Origin: Acidimicrobiaceae bacterium
GTDB lineage: Bacteria; Actinomycetota; Acidimicrobiia; Acidimicrobiales; UBA8190
Assembly: GCA_003151955.1 (NCBI GenBank)
Contig: PLZB01000004.1
Location: forward strand, 17,233 to 81,232
DNA: 64,000 bases
Direction of reading: 5' to 3'
The translations under genes were made by a program, and so were the position numbers. The notes beneath the pieces were generated by a model. The model had not been told where the DNA came from. It ran no database searches and saw nothing but the letters and a program-made list of their open reading frames with translations. Within the stretch, counting starts at the first letter, position 1, and each line of letters opens with the position of its first letter. Shown here piece after piece: positions 24,674 to 32,867 of the stretch.

Positions 24674-25858
24674 CTAGCGGTCGACGCCGAGGATGAGGCC
24701 GCTGGTGGGGACGCCCGTCCCGGCCGTCACCAGGACGTGCTCGACGTCGGGGACCTGGTTGATGCCGGTACCCCGGACCTGGCGGACGGCCTCGGCGATC
24801 CCGTTCATCCCGTGGATGTAGCCCTCGCCGAGCTGGCCCCCGTTGGTGTTGACGGGGAGGCTGCCGCCGAGCTGGATGTTCCCGTTGGCGACGAAGTCCT
24901 TGGCCTCGCCCCAGCCGCAGAAGCCGAATTCCTCGATGGTGTAGAGGACGAAGGGGGTGAAGGCGTCGTAGAGGACGGCCGTCTGGATGTCGGCCGGTCC
25001 CAGCCCCGAGGTCTCCCAGAGCTGGCGGGCCACCAGGCCCATCTCGGGGAGGTGGGCCATGTCGTCGCGGTAGTAGGAGGTCATCATGTCCTGGCCGTGC
25101 CAGGACCCCTGGGCCCCGGCCCGGATGACGGCCGGGGCCTGGGCCAGGTCCCGGGCCCGGTCCAGGGAGGTCACGATGACGGCCTGGCCCCCGTCGGTCT
25201 CCTGGCAGCAGTCGAGGAGCCGGAGGGGCTCGGCGATGAAGCGGGAATTCTGGTGGTCCTCGAGGGTGATCGGCTTCTCGTAGAACCAGGCCGCCGGGTT
25301 GGTGGCGGCGTGGAAGCGGTCGGCCACGGCAATCCAGCCCAGGGCCTCGGAGGTGGCTCCGGTGGCGTGCATGTAGCGCCGGGCGAACATCGCCGCCCAG
25401 CTGGCCGGGGTGAGGAGCCCCTGGGGGGAGTACCAGGCGAACTGGGCGTTCTCGGCCGTGGGCCGGAGGGGCCGGTCCTGGACGCCGGTCCCGAAGCGGT
25501 GGCCGGAGCGCTCGTTGAAGGCCCGGTAGCAGACGACGACGTCGGCCATCCCTCCGGCCACGGCCATCGCGGCGTGGGCCACGGTGGCGTTGCAGGCCCC
25601 CCCGCCGTAGTGGACCCGGCTGAAGTAGGTGAGCTCGCCGATGCCGAGGGCCCGGGCGATGTCGATGTCGGGGTTGGTGTCGGCCGTGTAGGTCACCATC
25701 CCGTCGACGTCGGAGGCCTCGAGGCCGGCGTCGGCCAGGGCGGCGGCGACGGCCTCGGTGGCCAGGCGGAGCTCGCTGCGGCCGGAGGCCTTCGAGAACT
25801 CGGTGGCCCCGATCCCGCAGATGGCGGTGGTGTCGGCGAAGGCCGGCCGGCGGGTCAT
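24674..25858 (-). CDS. ltp2: Ltp2-like steroid side-chain aldolase (thiolase superfamily), copy 1
   Basis: A 394-residue protein equal in length to the gene at 23475 and very similar throughout: ICGIGATEFSKASGRSELR, FFSRVHYGGGACNATV, DCCQETDGGQAVIV, VLYDAFTPFV and GTGVPTSGLILGVDR. Differences include YDAFTP against YDHFTP and WYSPQGLL against WNSPHGLL, so the two may accept different side chains. Its start overlaps the stop region of no upstream gene; instead its ATG at 25858 overlaps the ChsH1-like stop by four bases (ATGA). The pair most likely arose by tandem duplication. Confidence 0.9.
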   Translation of the reverse strand: MTRRPAFADTTAICGIGATEFSKASGRSELRLATEAVAAALADAGLEASDVDGMVTYTADTNPDIDIARALGIGELTYFSRVHYGGGACNATVAHAAMAVAGGMADVVVCYRAFNERSGHRFGTGVQDRPLRPTAENAQFAWYSPQGLLTPASWAAMFARRYMHATGATSEALGWIAVADRFHAATNPAAWFYEKPITLEDHQNSRFIAEPLRLLDCCQETDGGQAVIVTSLDRARDLAQAPAVIRAGAQGSWHGQDMMTSYYRDDMAHLPEMGLVARQLWETSGLGPADIQTAVLYDAFTPFVLYTIEEFGFCGWGEAKDFVANGNIQLGGSLPVNTNGGQLGEGYIHGMNGIAEAVRQVRGTGINQVPDVEHVLVTAGTGVPTSGLILGVDR

Positions 25859-26310
25859 GTCCCCTCCCCGGTCGGGAGGGCGACCCTGACGGTGCCGGTG
25901 ACGTGGTCCCCGAGGGGGTTCGATCCCCGGACCGAGATCTCGACGACTCCCCGGCCGTCGCTCCGGTCCCGGGCCGGCCCGACGGCGGTGACGGTCCCGG
26001 TCAGGGTCATCGTCTCCCCGGGGTAGTTGGGGGCCCCGAGGCGGATGGAGACGGCCTCGATGACGGCCCCGGGACCGGCCCAGTCCGTCACGTACCGTCC
26101 CACCAGGCCGTTGGTGGTGAGGATGTTCATGAAGATGTCGGGGGAGCCCCGGTCGGCGGCCAGCTCGTGGTCGTGGTGGACGTCCTGGTAGTCCCGGGAG
26201 GCGATGGCGCCCGAGACGATCAGGGTCCGGGTCACAGGGACGGCCAGCTCGGGGAGGACCTCCCCCACCGTCACCTCGGCGACGGTCCTCGTCGCGGTCG
26301 GGAAGGCCAT
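25855..26310 (-). CDS. chsH1: ChsH1-like MaoC enoyl-CoA hydratase subunit
   Basis: A 151-residue hot-dog fold protein. The hydratase-2 motif is in SRDYQDVHHDHELA near residue 40, giving the catalytic Asp and His, followed by DIFMNILTTNGLVGRYVTDW. In Mycobacterium tuberculosis the small ChsH1 pairs with ChsH2 to hydrate the steroid 17-20 enoyl-CoA. ATG at 26310 shares one base with the stop of the dehydrogenase gene upstream (TGATG), so longer in-frame starts are not needed. It lies between FadE28- and Ltp2-like genes, as in igr operons. Confidence 0.88.
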   Translation of the reverse strand: MAFPTATRTVAEVTVGEVLPELAVPVTRTLIVSGAIASRDYQDVHHDHELAADRGSPDIFMNILTTNGLVGRYVTDWAGPGAVIEAVSIRLGAPNYPGETMTLTGTVTAVGPARDRSDGRGVVEISVRGSNPLGDHVTGTVRVALPTGEGT

Positions 26311-27485
26311 CAGGCCCCGCCTCCGGCCGGGGCCCCGGCGGGGGCTTCCCCGGCGGGCTCGGCCCGGAGTTCGGCGACGACCTGTCGGCCGAGGCGGGCC
26401 AGCTGGGCGTTGGGGGCCTCCAGCATCAGCTCGATCTGCTTTCCCCAGAGGAAGTAGCGGTGGATGGGGTAGCTGACGTCGGCTCCCATCCCCCCGTGGA
26501 GGTGCTGGGTGGCGTGGACGACCCGTTGGCCGGCCTCCGAGGCCCACCAGGCCGCCACGGCCACGGCCTCGGTGGCGGGCCGGCCGGTGTCGAGCCGCCA
26601 GGCCGCCTGCCAGGTGGTGACCCGGATGGCCTCGGAGTCGATGTAGGCGTCGGCGGCCCGGAGCATGGCCCCCTGGAAGGTGGAGAGGGGCTTGCCGAAC
26701 TGCTGGCGCTCGTTCATGTAGGCCGCCGCCATGGCCACGGCGGCCTCGCAGATCCCGAGCTGGACGGCGGCCAGGCCGGTGAGGGCCCGCTCCAGGACCC
26801 AGTCGACGATGGCGGCCCCGGTGGTCTCGTCGCCGAGGATGGAGCCGGCCCCGACGGGGGCCCCGTCGAGGTGGAGGTGGGGGTGGACCTGGCGGTCGGT
26901 GGTGGTGGCCCGCTCGAGGGTCGCCCCGGGCCCGGTGGGGTCGACGAGGGCCAGGAGGACCCCCCCGCCGGGAGCGAGGGCGGGGACGAGGACCCGGGCG
27001 GCCAGGTGGGCCTGGGGGACGGCCTGGCAGGTCCCGGTCAGCCGCCAGAGCTCCCCGTCGGCCCAGGCCGTGACGGTGGGCCGGTGGGTCCGGCTCCCGG
27101 CCACCTCGTGGAGGGCGGCGCTGAGGCAGGTCCGGCCGGCGACCACCCCGGGGAGCCAGTCGGCCTGCTGCTCGGGGGTGCCGAACTCGGCCAGGGGGAG
27201 GGCCCCGAGGACGAGGGTGGCCCAGAGGGGGACGGGGGCCACGGTCCGGCCCTGCTGCTCGAGGACGAGGCAGAGCTCGGTCAGCCCCAGGCCCGAGCCG
27301 CCGTGGGCCTCGGGAACGGCCAGGCCGAGGAGGTTGGCCCGGGCCAGCTCGGCCCAGAGCTCGGCGTCGAAGCGGTCCTCGGTCCGCTCGACGGCGTCGA
27401 CCCGGTCGGGGGTGACGAGGCCGTCGAGGAGGCCCTTCGCCGACTCGGAGACGGCCTCCTGCTCCTCGGTGAAGGTGAAGTCCAT
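26310..27485 (-). CDS. fadE28: FadE28/ChsE1-like acyl-CoA dehydrogenase subunit
   Basis: A 391-residue acyl-CoA dehydrogenase. FTFTEEQEAVSESAKGLL starts the N-terminal helical domain, LGLAVPEAHGGSGLGLTEL closes it, and MNERQQFGKPLSTFQG and VHATQHLHGGMGAD belong to the FAD-binding C-terminal domain. The central beta domain is degenerate, as in alpha subunits of the alpha2beta2 steroid dehydrogenases (ChsE1-ChsE2). It should pair with the FadE29-like protein at 28504. The C-terminus ends in an Ala/Gly/Pro tail. ATG 27485 and the upstream stop share one base. Confidence 0.87.
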   Translation of the reverse strand: MDFTFTEEQEAVSESAKGLLDGLVTPDRVDAVERTEDRFDAELWAELARANLLGLAVPEAHGGSGLGLTELCLVLEQQGRTVAPVPLWATLVLGALPLAEFGTPEQQADWLPGVVAGRTCLSAALHEVAGSRTHRPTVTAWADGELWRLTGTCQAVPQAHLAARVLVPALAPGGGVLLALVDPTGPGATLERATTTDRQVHPHLHLDGAPVGAGSILGDETTGAAIVDWVLERALTGLAAVQLGICEAAVAMAAAYMNERQQFGKPLSTFQGAMLRAADAYIDSEAIRVTTWQAAWRLDTGRPATEAVAVAAWWASEAGQRVVHATQHLHGGMGADVSYPIHRYFLWGKQIELMLEAPNAQLARLGRQVVAELRAEPAGEAPAGAPAGGGA

Positions 27486-28507
27486 CAGCGTGCTCCCGTC
27501 GCAGCCGGTCCGGCGGGCCGGAACATGGGCAGGGTCAGGTCCTCGTCCACCGCCACCAGCTCGACCTCGACGGCCATCCCGATCTCGATGGCCCCGACGT
27601 CGATGCCGGTCAGGCCGGCCACGATCCGGGTCCCCTCCTCGAGCTCGACGACGGCGATGGGGAGGGGGTAGTCGAAGCCGGGGACCTGGGGGTAGTGGGT
27701 GACGACGAAGCTGAAGACGGTTCCCCGGCCGGTCGACTCGACGGTGTCCCAGTCGAAGGACCGGCAGTGGGGGCAGGCCGGGAGGGGGGGATGGCGGAGC
27801 TTCCCGCAGGAGGCGCAGCGCTGGATGAGGAGCTTCCCCTCCTTGGCGCCTTCGAAGAAGAAGGCGATGTCCTCGGTGAGGGCGGGCCGGGGGCGTCGGG
27901 GTCGCGGGGCGTCGGTCCCGGCCGGGGGGGCCTCGGCGGTCACCGGCTTGGGCTTGAACCGGAGGATCCGGAACCGCATGGTGGCCACCTCGGCGCCGGC
28001 GGCGTCGGTGAAGTCGAGCCGGGTGGTGACGAAGTGGCCGTCCCCCAGGCCGGTTTGCTTCTGGGCCGAGACGGCCTCGATGACGGCGGTGGCGGTGAGG
28101 CGGTCCCCGAGGACGAGGGGCCGGCGGTAGTCCTGGTCGCAGTTGGTGGCCACCACGGAGGTGAAGCCGGCCCCGTCGAGGAGGAGGAAGAGCTCGTCGT
28201 AGGCGGTCGGATCGGCGGTCGACCCCTCGGCCCGGGCCCGGTCGGCCTCGAGGCTGGCCCGGAGTCCCCGCATGACCCAGGCCTGGAGCATGGTGGCGGG
28301 GGCGACGACCCCGGGGAAGCCGTTGGCCCGGGCCGCCTCCTCGTCGAGGTAGACGGGGTTCTCGTCCCCCATGGCCTCGACCCAGTGGCGGATCATGGCC
28401 TGGTTGACCTCGTCGGGGGCGACGGTCGGGGGCCCGACGGGCCGGCCCTCGAAGGCCTGGAGCCGGGCCTGGAAGGCATCCGGAGTGGTGTCGAGGGTGT
28501 CGGTCAT
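27485..28507 (-). CDS. chsH2: ChsH2-like MaoC-DUF35 fusion (enoyl-CoA hydratase and aldolase partner)
   Basis: A 340-residue two-domain protein. Residues 1-185 form a MaoC-like hot-dog domain in which the usual hydratase His is Tyr (GDENPVYLDE), as expected for the non-catalytic partner of ChsH1. After a proline-rich linker, the DUF35 part has a rubredoxin-like zinc ribbon (CASCGKLRHPPLPACPHC) near residue 233 and an OB fold. In mycobacteria this DUF35 domain binds Ltp2 and couples hydration to retro-aldol cleavage. It overlaps the FadE29-like stop region by four bases (ATGA at 28504-28507). Fusion order matches Rv3542c in domain content. Confidence 0.9.
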   Translation of the reverse strand: MTDTLDTTPDAFQARLQAFEGRPVGPPTVAPDEVNQAMIRHWVEAMGDENPVYLDEEAARANGFPGVVAPATMLQAWVMRGLRASLEADRARAEGSTADPTAYDELFLLLDGAGFTSVVATNCDQDYRRPLVLGDRLTATAVIEAVSAQKQTGLGDGHFVTTRLDFTDAAGAEVATMRFRILRFKPKPVTAEAPPAGTDAPRPRRPRPALTEDIAFFFEGAKEGKLLIQRCASCGKLRHPPLPACPHCRSFDWDTVESTGRGTVFSFVVTHYPQVPGFDYPLPIAVVELEEGTRIVAGLTGIDVGAIEIGMAVEVELVAVDEDLTLPMFRPAGPAATGAR

Positions 28508-29688
28508 CGGGCTCCCCTGGTCATGCCGAGGCCGACCATGGCCACGATCTCCCGCTGGATCTCGTTGACGCCCCCGCCGAAGGTGTTGATCTGGGCCTGG
28601 CGCGCCGTCTGCTCCAGCCGGCCCCGGAGGAGGGCCCCCGGCGATCCGGCCATCAGGTAGCCGACCCCGGCGGCCTGGACGATCCCGAGGAGGCGGCGGT
28701 AGATCTGGATGCTCGTCTCCACCCCGTAGACCTTGACGGCCGAGGAGTCGGCCGGGCTGAGGGTCTCGGCGGCCACGTCGTTGGCCATCCGCCAGTTGAG
28801 GAGCCGCATGGCCTCGAGCTCGGCCCGGGTCCGGGCCAGGTCCATCTGGACCCAGCCCAGGTCGAGGACGGCCTCCCCGTCGGGGGTGACGGCCCCGGTA
28901 GCCCAGGCCGAGACCTCGTCGGTCAGCTTGGCCGCGAAGCCGCTCCAGGCGGCCAGGCCGACCCGCTCGTGGTTGAGTTGGAGGGTGATCATCCGCCAGC
29001 CCCCGTTGGGCTCCCCCACCAGGTTGGCGGCCGGGACCCGGACGTCGGCGTAGTAGGTCGCCGTCGTCGAGAGGCCGCCGACGGTGGTGATGGGACTCCA
29101 GGAGAAGCCGGGGCTGTCGGTGGGGACGGAGAGGATGGAGATCCCCTTGTGCTTGGGGGCGTCGGGGTCGGTCCGGCAGGCCAGCCAGACGAAGTCGGCC
29201 ATGTCGGCCCCGCTCGTGAAGACCTTGGCCCCGTTGACGAGGTACTCCTCCCCGTCGAGGACGGCCCGGGTCTTGAGCGAGGCCAGGTCGGTGCCGGACT
29301 CGGGCTCGGTGTAGCCGATGGCAAAGTTGATCTCCCCGGCCAGGATCCCAGGGAGGTAGAGGGCCTTCTGCTCCTCGGAGCCGTAGCGCATGATGGTCGG
29401 CCCGACGGTGTTGACGGTGACGAAGGGGAAGGGGGCGCTGGCCCGGCGGGTCTCGTCGAAGAAGATGTACTGGTCGGTGGCGGGCCGGCCCTGGCCCCCG
29501 AATTCCTCGGGCCAGCCGATCCCGAGCCAGCCGTCCTTCCCGATCCGGCGGACGACCTGACGCCAGCGCTCCCCGCCCTCCCCGCCGTCGGAGAGGCCCT
29601 CACGGACCTCGTCGGTGAGCAGGTCGGCGTAGTAGGAGCGCAGCTCCTCCCGCAGGGCCAGCTGCCCGGGGGTCTCCTCCAGGAACAT
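28504..29688 (-). CDS. fadE29: FadE29/ChsE2-like acyl-CoA dehydrogenase subunit
   Basis: A 394-residue acyl-CoA dehydrogenase and the first gene of the igr-like operon. The N-terminus MFLEETPGQLALREELRSYY, the run GWLGIGWPEEFGGQGR, the beta-domain IGYTEPESGTDLASLKT and C-terminal NTFGGGVNEIQREIVAM all agree with FadE29. With the FadE28-like subunit it should oxidise the 3-carbon steroid side-chain CoA ester (ChsE1-ChsE2). Two KstR-like operator matches lie about 98-126 bp upstream of its ATG at 29688. Confidence 0.88.
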   Translation of the reverse strand: MFLEETPGQLALREELRSYYADLLTDEVREGLSDGGEGGERWRQVVRRIGKDGWLGIGWPEEFGGQGRPATDQYIFFDETRRASAPFPFVTVNTVGPTIMRYGSEEQKALYLPGILAGEINFAIGYTEPESGTDLASLKTRAVLDGEEYLVNGAKVFTSGADMADFVWLACRTDPDAPKHKGISILSVPTDSPGFSWSPITTVGGLSTTATYYADVRVPAANLVGEPNGGWRMITLQLNHERVGLAAWSGFAAKLTDEVSAWATGAVTPDGEAVLDLGWVQMDLARTRAELEAMRLLNWRMANDVAAETLSPADSSAVKVYGVETSIQIYRRLLGIVQAAGVGYLMAGSPGALLRGRLEQTARQAQINTFGGGVNEIQREIVAMVGLGMTRGAR

Positions 29689-29785
29689 GATCTACCGTCC
29701 GTGGGTCGGTCCGAGCCGACTCTCGCCGGTCCCGGCCTCTCGGATATGACTGCCTCAGGTCTCCCCCCGGTGTGCCACCGTGGAG

Positions 29786-29814
29786 TGCAACTTGTTCTAG
29801 TTTTACACGTTACA
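29786..29814. promoter_or_regulatory. Two adjacent KstR-like operator sites upstream of the igr-like operon
   Basis: On the minus strand 29799-29786 reads TAGAACAAGTTGCA, a full match to the KstR consensus TNNAACNNGTTNNA. The neighbouring 29801-29814 reads TTTTACACGTTACA on the plus strand, matching with one core change (TAC for AAC). The sites start 15 bp apart. They are about 100 bp upstream of the first igr-like gene and 40 bp past the end of the Fic gene. The family regulator is not in this window. Confidence 0.6.
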
Positions 29815-29853
29815 GGGGTCCGGGCCGGACGACAATCGCGACCGCCGGCCAGA

Positions 29854-30903
29854 CTACCGAGCCGTGCGGACCCACCTGGTTCCCCGGCCGACGCCGGTGG
29901 GGCTGACGAGTCCCTCCTCCTTCAGCTCCTTGAGGACGAGACGAATCGTCTGGTCGCTCATTCCCGGCAGGGCCCGCCTGACATCGGCCATGTCGAACGA
30001 GGCGCCGGCATGATCGAGGGCGTAGCGGCGCACCCGCTCCTGCTTGGTCACGCCGGAGCGATGGTCCGCGGCCCTGGTCGCGAACGTCTCGTAGGCGCCG
30101 GCCAGCACGTCGACGAAGAACCCCAGCCAGGGCCAGGGGTCGTGGGCGCCTCCGTGCCACCCCTGCGTGGAAGCGGCAAGAGCGTCGTAGTAGGCATCGC
30201 GCCGCTCGTAGACGAGTCCTTCGAGCGAGACGTAACGCCCCACGCCGTAGCCGGCTTCCGAGAGCATTCGGGTGACGATGAGCCGGGAGAGTCTCCCGTT
30301 GCCGTCGACGAAGGGGTGGATCGTCAGGAAGTCGAGGGCGAAGAGGCCGACGAGGAGGACCCGATGATGGTGGCCGGCACGGTGCTCGATGCCGTAGCGA
30401 TCCACCAACTCGGACATGAAGAAGGGGGTGTCCTGGTGGGGTACCGGCGTGAATCGGACCGTCGAGCTGCCGTCGGGATGCCGGTCGACGACCACGTTGT
30501 CCACGACCTTGAACTGCCCACCTCCCCCTCCGGTACGACCGAAGAGGAGGCGGTGGAGATGGAGGACGAGGCCGACCGAGAGATCTCCGGAGTCACCCTG
30601 GAAGAGGTAGTCGAGCCCGTCGCGGTAGCCGGCCAGTTCCTTTTCGCCCCGCACCCGCAGGCGCTGGTCCGCCCCGCGAACGATCCGCTCGGCTCGGGCC
30701 TGGTCGACCACGATGCCTTCGATGGCCGACGAGGCGATCACCGATTCGACCCGGGCAGAGTCGGCGAGCTCTCGGAGCAGTCCTGGGAGCTGGTCGGCAT
30801 ACAGGGCTTCCGAACCTCGACCGGCGTCGACGACGCTGAGTCGTGCCACGATGGCCGAGGGCACAGCCCCGATCATGGTGTCCAGGTCGGCGAAGCTCCT
30901 CAT
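29854..30903 (-). CDS. Fic-family AMPylase-like protein with N-terminal inhibitory motif
   Basis: A 349-residue Fic protein. The catalytic loop HPFVDGNGRLSR is near residue 212, and SSAIEGI near residue 58 fits the (S/T)xxxE(G/N) inhibitory helix of class II Fic enzymes, so the protein is probably self-inhibited. A winged-helix domain follows at the C-terminus (VRRALPGMSDQTIRLVLKEL). Fic enzymes usually transfer AMP from ATP to Ser, Thr or Tyr of a target. The gene is monocistronic and has a 7-bp inverted repeat just upstream. Confidence 0.88.
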   Translation of the reverse strand: MRSFADLDTMIGAVPSAIVARLSVVDAGRGSEALYADQLPGLLRELADSARVESVIASSAIEGIVVDQARAERIVRGADQRLRVRGEKELAGYRDGLDYLFQGDSGDLSVGLVLHLHRLLFGRTGGGGGQFKVVDNVVVDRHPDGSSTVRFTPVPHQDTPFFMSELVDRYGIEHRAGHHHRVLLVGLFALDFLTIHPFVDGNGRLSRLIVTRMLSEAGYGVGRYVSLEGLVYERRDAYYDALAASTQGWHGGAHDPWPWLGFFVDVLAGAYETFATRAADHRSGVTKQERVRRYALDHAGASFDMADVRRALPGMSDQTIRLVLKELKEEGLVSPTGVGRGTRWVRTAR

Positions 30904-30926
30904 CTGCCCAATCTTCCTATAAACAT

Positions 30927-30948
30927 GCTAATCACTGGTTGGATTAGC
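30927..30948. promoter_or_regulatory. Inverted repeat upstream of the Fic gene
   Basis: GCTAATC-N8-GATTAGC is a perfect 7-bp inverted repeat located 24-45 bp before the Fic start codon. Its spacing fits a dimeric winged-helix regulator, perhaps the Fic protein's own C-terminal domain. Confidence 0.45.
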
Positions 30949-31000
30949 TAGTTTAACGCTGGAACGCTTCGAAGTCGACCTGGATCCAGGCGGGATATTC

Positions 31001-31021
31001 GCAATAACCGCGCATTATTGC
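31001..31021. promoter_or_regulatory. Perfect inverted repeat at the winged-helix gene start
   Basis: GCAATAA-N7-TTATTGC is a perfect 7-bp dyad that ends seven bases before the ATG at 31029. It would cover the promoter or transcription start, as expected for an autorepressor site. Confidence 0.5.
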
Positions 31022-31028
31022 CCAGTGA

Positions 31029-31478
31029 ATGCGACCGTCGGCTCCCCCGCTCCTGCCGCTGTTCCGCCCCGAGACGGAGCTGGCGATCCTTGGGGCCATC
31101 TTCGTGGGGCCGCAACGGCGTTGGACGATCTCGTTGCTCGCCGATCACCTCGGCATCTCCGTTTCGAGCGTCGGACGGAAGATAGGTCGCCTGGAACGCG
31201 CCGACGTCCTCAGGATCGTGCCTGCAGGGCGGAACAAGATCGTGTCTGCCAACTGGGACCTGCCCTGGGCGCCCGAGCTGGCCAGCCTGCTGGACAAGAC
31301 CATCGGGCGCAGTGGGACGACCCCGATCCCGACTCGTTCCTGGGCCGTCTCCCAGGAGACCCGGACCGGCCGGGTGGTCTGCGTACTCTCGGCGACCACC
31401 ATGACGCAGAATATAGTCTGCGAACCGTGTTCGAGGGCCCGGCGACCCGGGGTCCACGAGGTTCATGTACGATCTTAG
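31029..31478 (+). CDS. Winged-helix protein, probably a truncated HTH-nucleotidyltransferase
   Basis: A 149-residue frame. Residues 14-90 form a winged helix (TELAILGAIFVG..., WTISLLADHLGISVSSVGRK, VLRIVPAGRNKIVSANWDL). From about residue 92 the sequence turns into low-complexity Arg/Thr-rich text, as if the frame had shifted. In related actinobacterial proteins such an HTH precedes a nucleotidyltransferase domain, so this is likely a truncated remnant keeping only DNA binding. A decayed second copy lies at 33519-33757. The gene has a perfect inverted repeat at its start. Confidence 0.6.
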   Translation: MRPSAPPLLPLFRPETELAILGAIFVGPQRRWTISLLADHLGISVSSVGRKIGRLERADVLRIVPAGRNKIVSANWDLPWAPELASLLDKTIGRSGTTPIPTRSWAVSQETRTGRVVCVLSATTMTQNIVCEPCSRARRPGVHEVHVRS

Positions 31479-31511
31479 TGGCAAAAGGTATGGGAAGTGC
31501 TTTCTGACGGG

Positions 31512-31517
31512 TACAAT
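31512..31517 (+). promoter_or_regulatory. Candidate -10 box for a leaderless AbiEi-like mRNA
   Basis: TACAAT ends six bases before the ATG at 31524, so transcription would begin at or next to the start codon. A direct GTACA duplication around it (gtacaatgtaca) could also serve as an operator half-site pair. Confidence 0.45.
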
Positions 31518-31523
31518 GTACAC

Positions 31524-32318
31524 ATGCGGCTCGAAGACCTGGTACTACGGGAGATGCACCGTGCTGCGGTAGAAGCCGGCCGCCGCGGCATCGCCGTGCC
31601 CTCGGCCGACCTCGATGCCATCGCCAGGCATGCCGTGAGCCGCTCGGCTGCGCAGAAGGCCATCCAGCGGTTGGTGCGCGCAGGGAGTGTCGTGCGGGTC
31701 CGAAAGGACCTGCTCGTGTTGCCCGACACCACTGGCCTCCTCGGGGTCGACATGACGGACCTCATCGACGCCGTTGCCGGACAGCCGTACCTGATCACGG
31801 CCGGCCGGGCACTCGCGCAACACGAGCTCACCGACCAGCACTTCTTCGGTGTCATCGTGCTGACACCCGATCGCGTCGAGAAGCTCTCGTACCGGGGGCA
31901 GAAAGCCACGTTCCTGCAGACGGACCCGTCGAACATCTGGGGATGGGGGGAGGGACCCGGCCCGCACTACGCGCTCCCGGAACGAGCCCTCGTCGATGTG
32001 CTGAACCATCCCCGCTACGCGGTGTCCCTCACCCAGGCGCTCGATGCGCTACTGCTGGCAGTGTCACGGGATCCGACGTTCGCCAGCCGTCTGCTCGACA
32101 CGGTGATTCGCTACAACTCTCCGTCGGCTGCTCGACGCGTCGGCTTGGTCGTCGAGCGCTTCCTCGGGCCCGAGACGGCTGCCCCGTATCGGGATCTCAT
32201 CGGCGAGAACCGTGCACCCGTATTGATGCGGCCCCGAGGGAATCCTGACGGGAAACTCGATGCCCGCTGGCGGGTCGTCGTCAACGCCGTCCTGGAACCG
32301 GAAAGGGTCCGCTCGTGA
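31524..32318 (+). CDS. AbiEi-like type IV antitoxin/transcriptional regulator (orphan)
   Basis: A 264-residue protein. An N-terminal winged helix (RLEDLVLREMHRAAVEAG, AQKAIQRLVRAGSVVRVRKD) is followed by an AbiEi-like C-terminal domain with PYLITAGRALAQHEL, VIVLTPDRVEKLSYRG and ALPERALVDVLNHPRYAVSL. AbiEi proteins repress their own promoters and neutralise AbiEii nucleotidyltransferase toxins. No intact AbiEii gene follows: the next plus-strand space is only a terminator hairpin, so it is an orphan here. ATG at 31524 is preferred over 31497 because it follows a good -10 box directly. Confidence 0.72.
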   Translation: MRLEDLVLREMHRAAVEAGRRGIAVPSADLDAIARHAVSRSAAQKAIQRLVRAGSVVRVRKDLLVLPDTTGLLGVDMTDLIDAVAGQPYLITAGRALAQHELTDQHFFGVIVLTPDRVEKLSYRGQKATFLQTDPSNIWGWGEGPGPHYALPERALVDVLNHPRYAVSLTQALDALLLAVSRDPTFASRLLDTVIRYNSPSAARRVGLVVERFLGPETAAPYRDLIGENRAPVLMRPRGNPDGKLDARWRVVVNAVLEPERVRS

Positions 32319-32337
32319 TCGTCGCTTGAGTCCCGTG

Positions 32338-32365
32338 GGCGAGGCCGGCCCTTGAAGGCCTCGCC
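32338..32365. terminator. Bidirectional hairpin between convergent genes
   Basis: GGCGAGGCC and GGCCTCGCC form a perfect 9-bp stem with a 10-base loop. It lies between the ends of the AbiEi-like gene (32318) and the convergent gene ending at 32370. No long T tract follows, as is usual in high-GC genomes. Confidence 0.6.
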
Positions 32366-32369
32366 TCCC

Positions 32370-32867
32370 TCAGGCTCGTTCGAGCAGCCGACTGACCTCG
32401 TCGGCGAATTGCCGGACGAAGGCGTCCGGATCCTGGAGTTCGCTCATCGGGATCTGCCCCCAGGCTTCGAGACCCTCGACGCAGGAGCCGATCGACAGTC
32501 CGGGGACGCCGATGACAGCGAGTTGCTCGTACTCGTCTGCCTGCGTCTCGTTGCCACACACCCAGACGATGAGGGAAGGCAGAGGCCCCTTCTCATCCGC
32601 TCCGATGGGACAGACCTGGAAGCCCATGTCCACAAGGAGTCCGCCGACCAGGCCGATGGTTCTCAGGGTCGGCTCCCGCTGTTGGGACTTCAACGCCCAT
32701 GCGCTCGCCCCGATGACGACGCGCAAGCCCGTCTCGTCCGAACTCGGCCCACACGGCAACCCATGGACGCCAAGCCGGAAGCGACCGGCGTCGACCGCCG
32801 CCCGCGCCTGACGGCGACGAGCCACCACCGTCGAGAACGCGACCGTTGGATCCTGAATCGTCACCAT
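32370..32867 (-). CDS. Unidentified partner of the ADP-ribosyltransferase-like gene
   Basis: A 165-residue protein that I do not recognise. It has no signal peptide. A glycine-rich beta-like stretch (LRTIGLVGGLLVDMGFQV) and LPSLIVWVCGNETQADEYEQL suggest an alpha/beta fold. It overlaps the end of the gene upstream by seven bases, so the two are made together. The overlap, small size and partner with an ADP-ribosyltransferase-like motif suggest an antitoxin or immunity role. This is inference only. Confidence 0.65.
   Translation of the reverse strand: MVTIQDPTVAFSTVVARRRQARAAVDAGRFRLGVHGLPCGPSSDETGLRVVIGASAWALKSQQREPTLRTIGLVGGLLVDMGFQVCPIGADEKGPLPSLIVWVCGNETQADEYEQLAVIGVPGLSIGSCVEGLEAWGQIPMSELQDPDAFVRQFADEVSRLLERA

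Noticed and set aside
29689..29853. A small RNA or tRNA between the igr-like operon and the Fic gene
   Set aside because: No cloverleaf, CCA end or strong hairpin was found; the region is better explained by operator sites.
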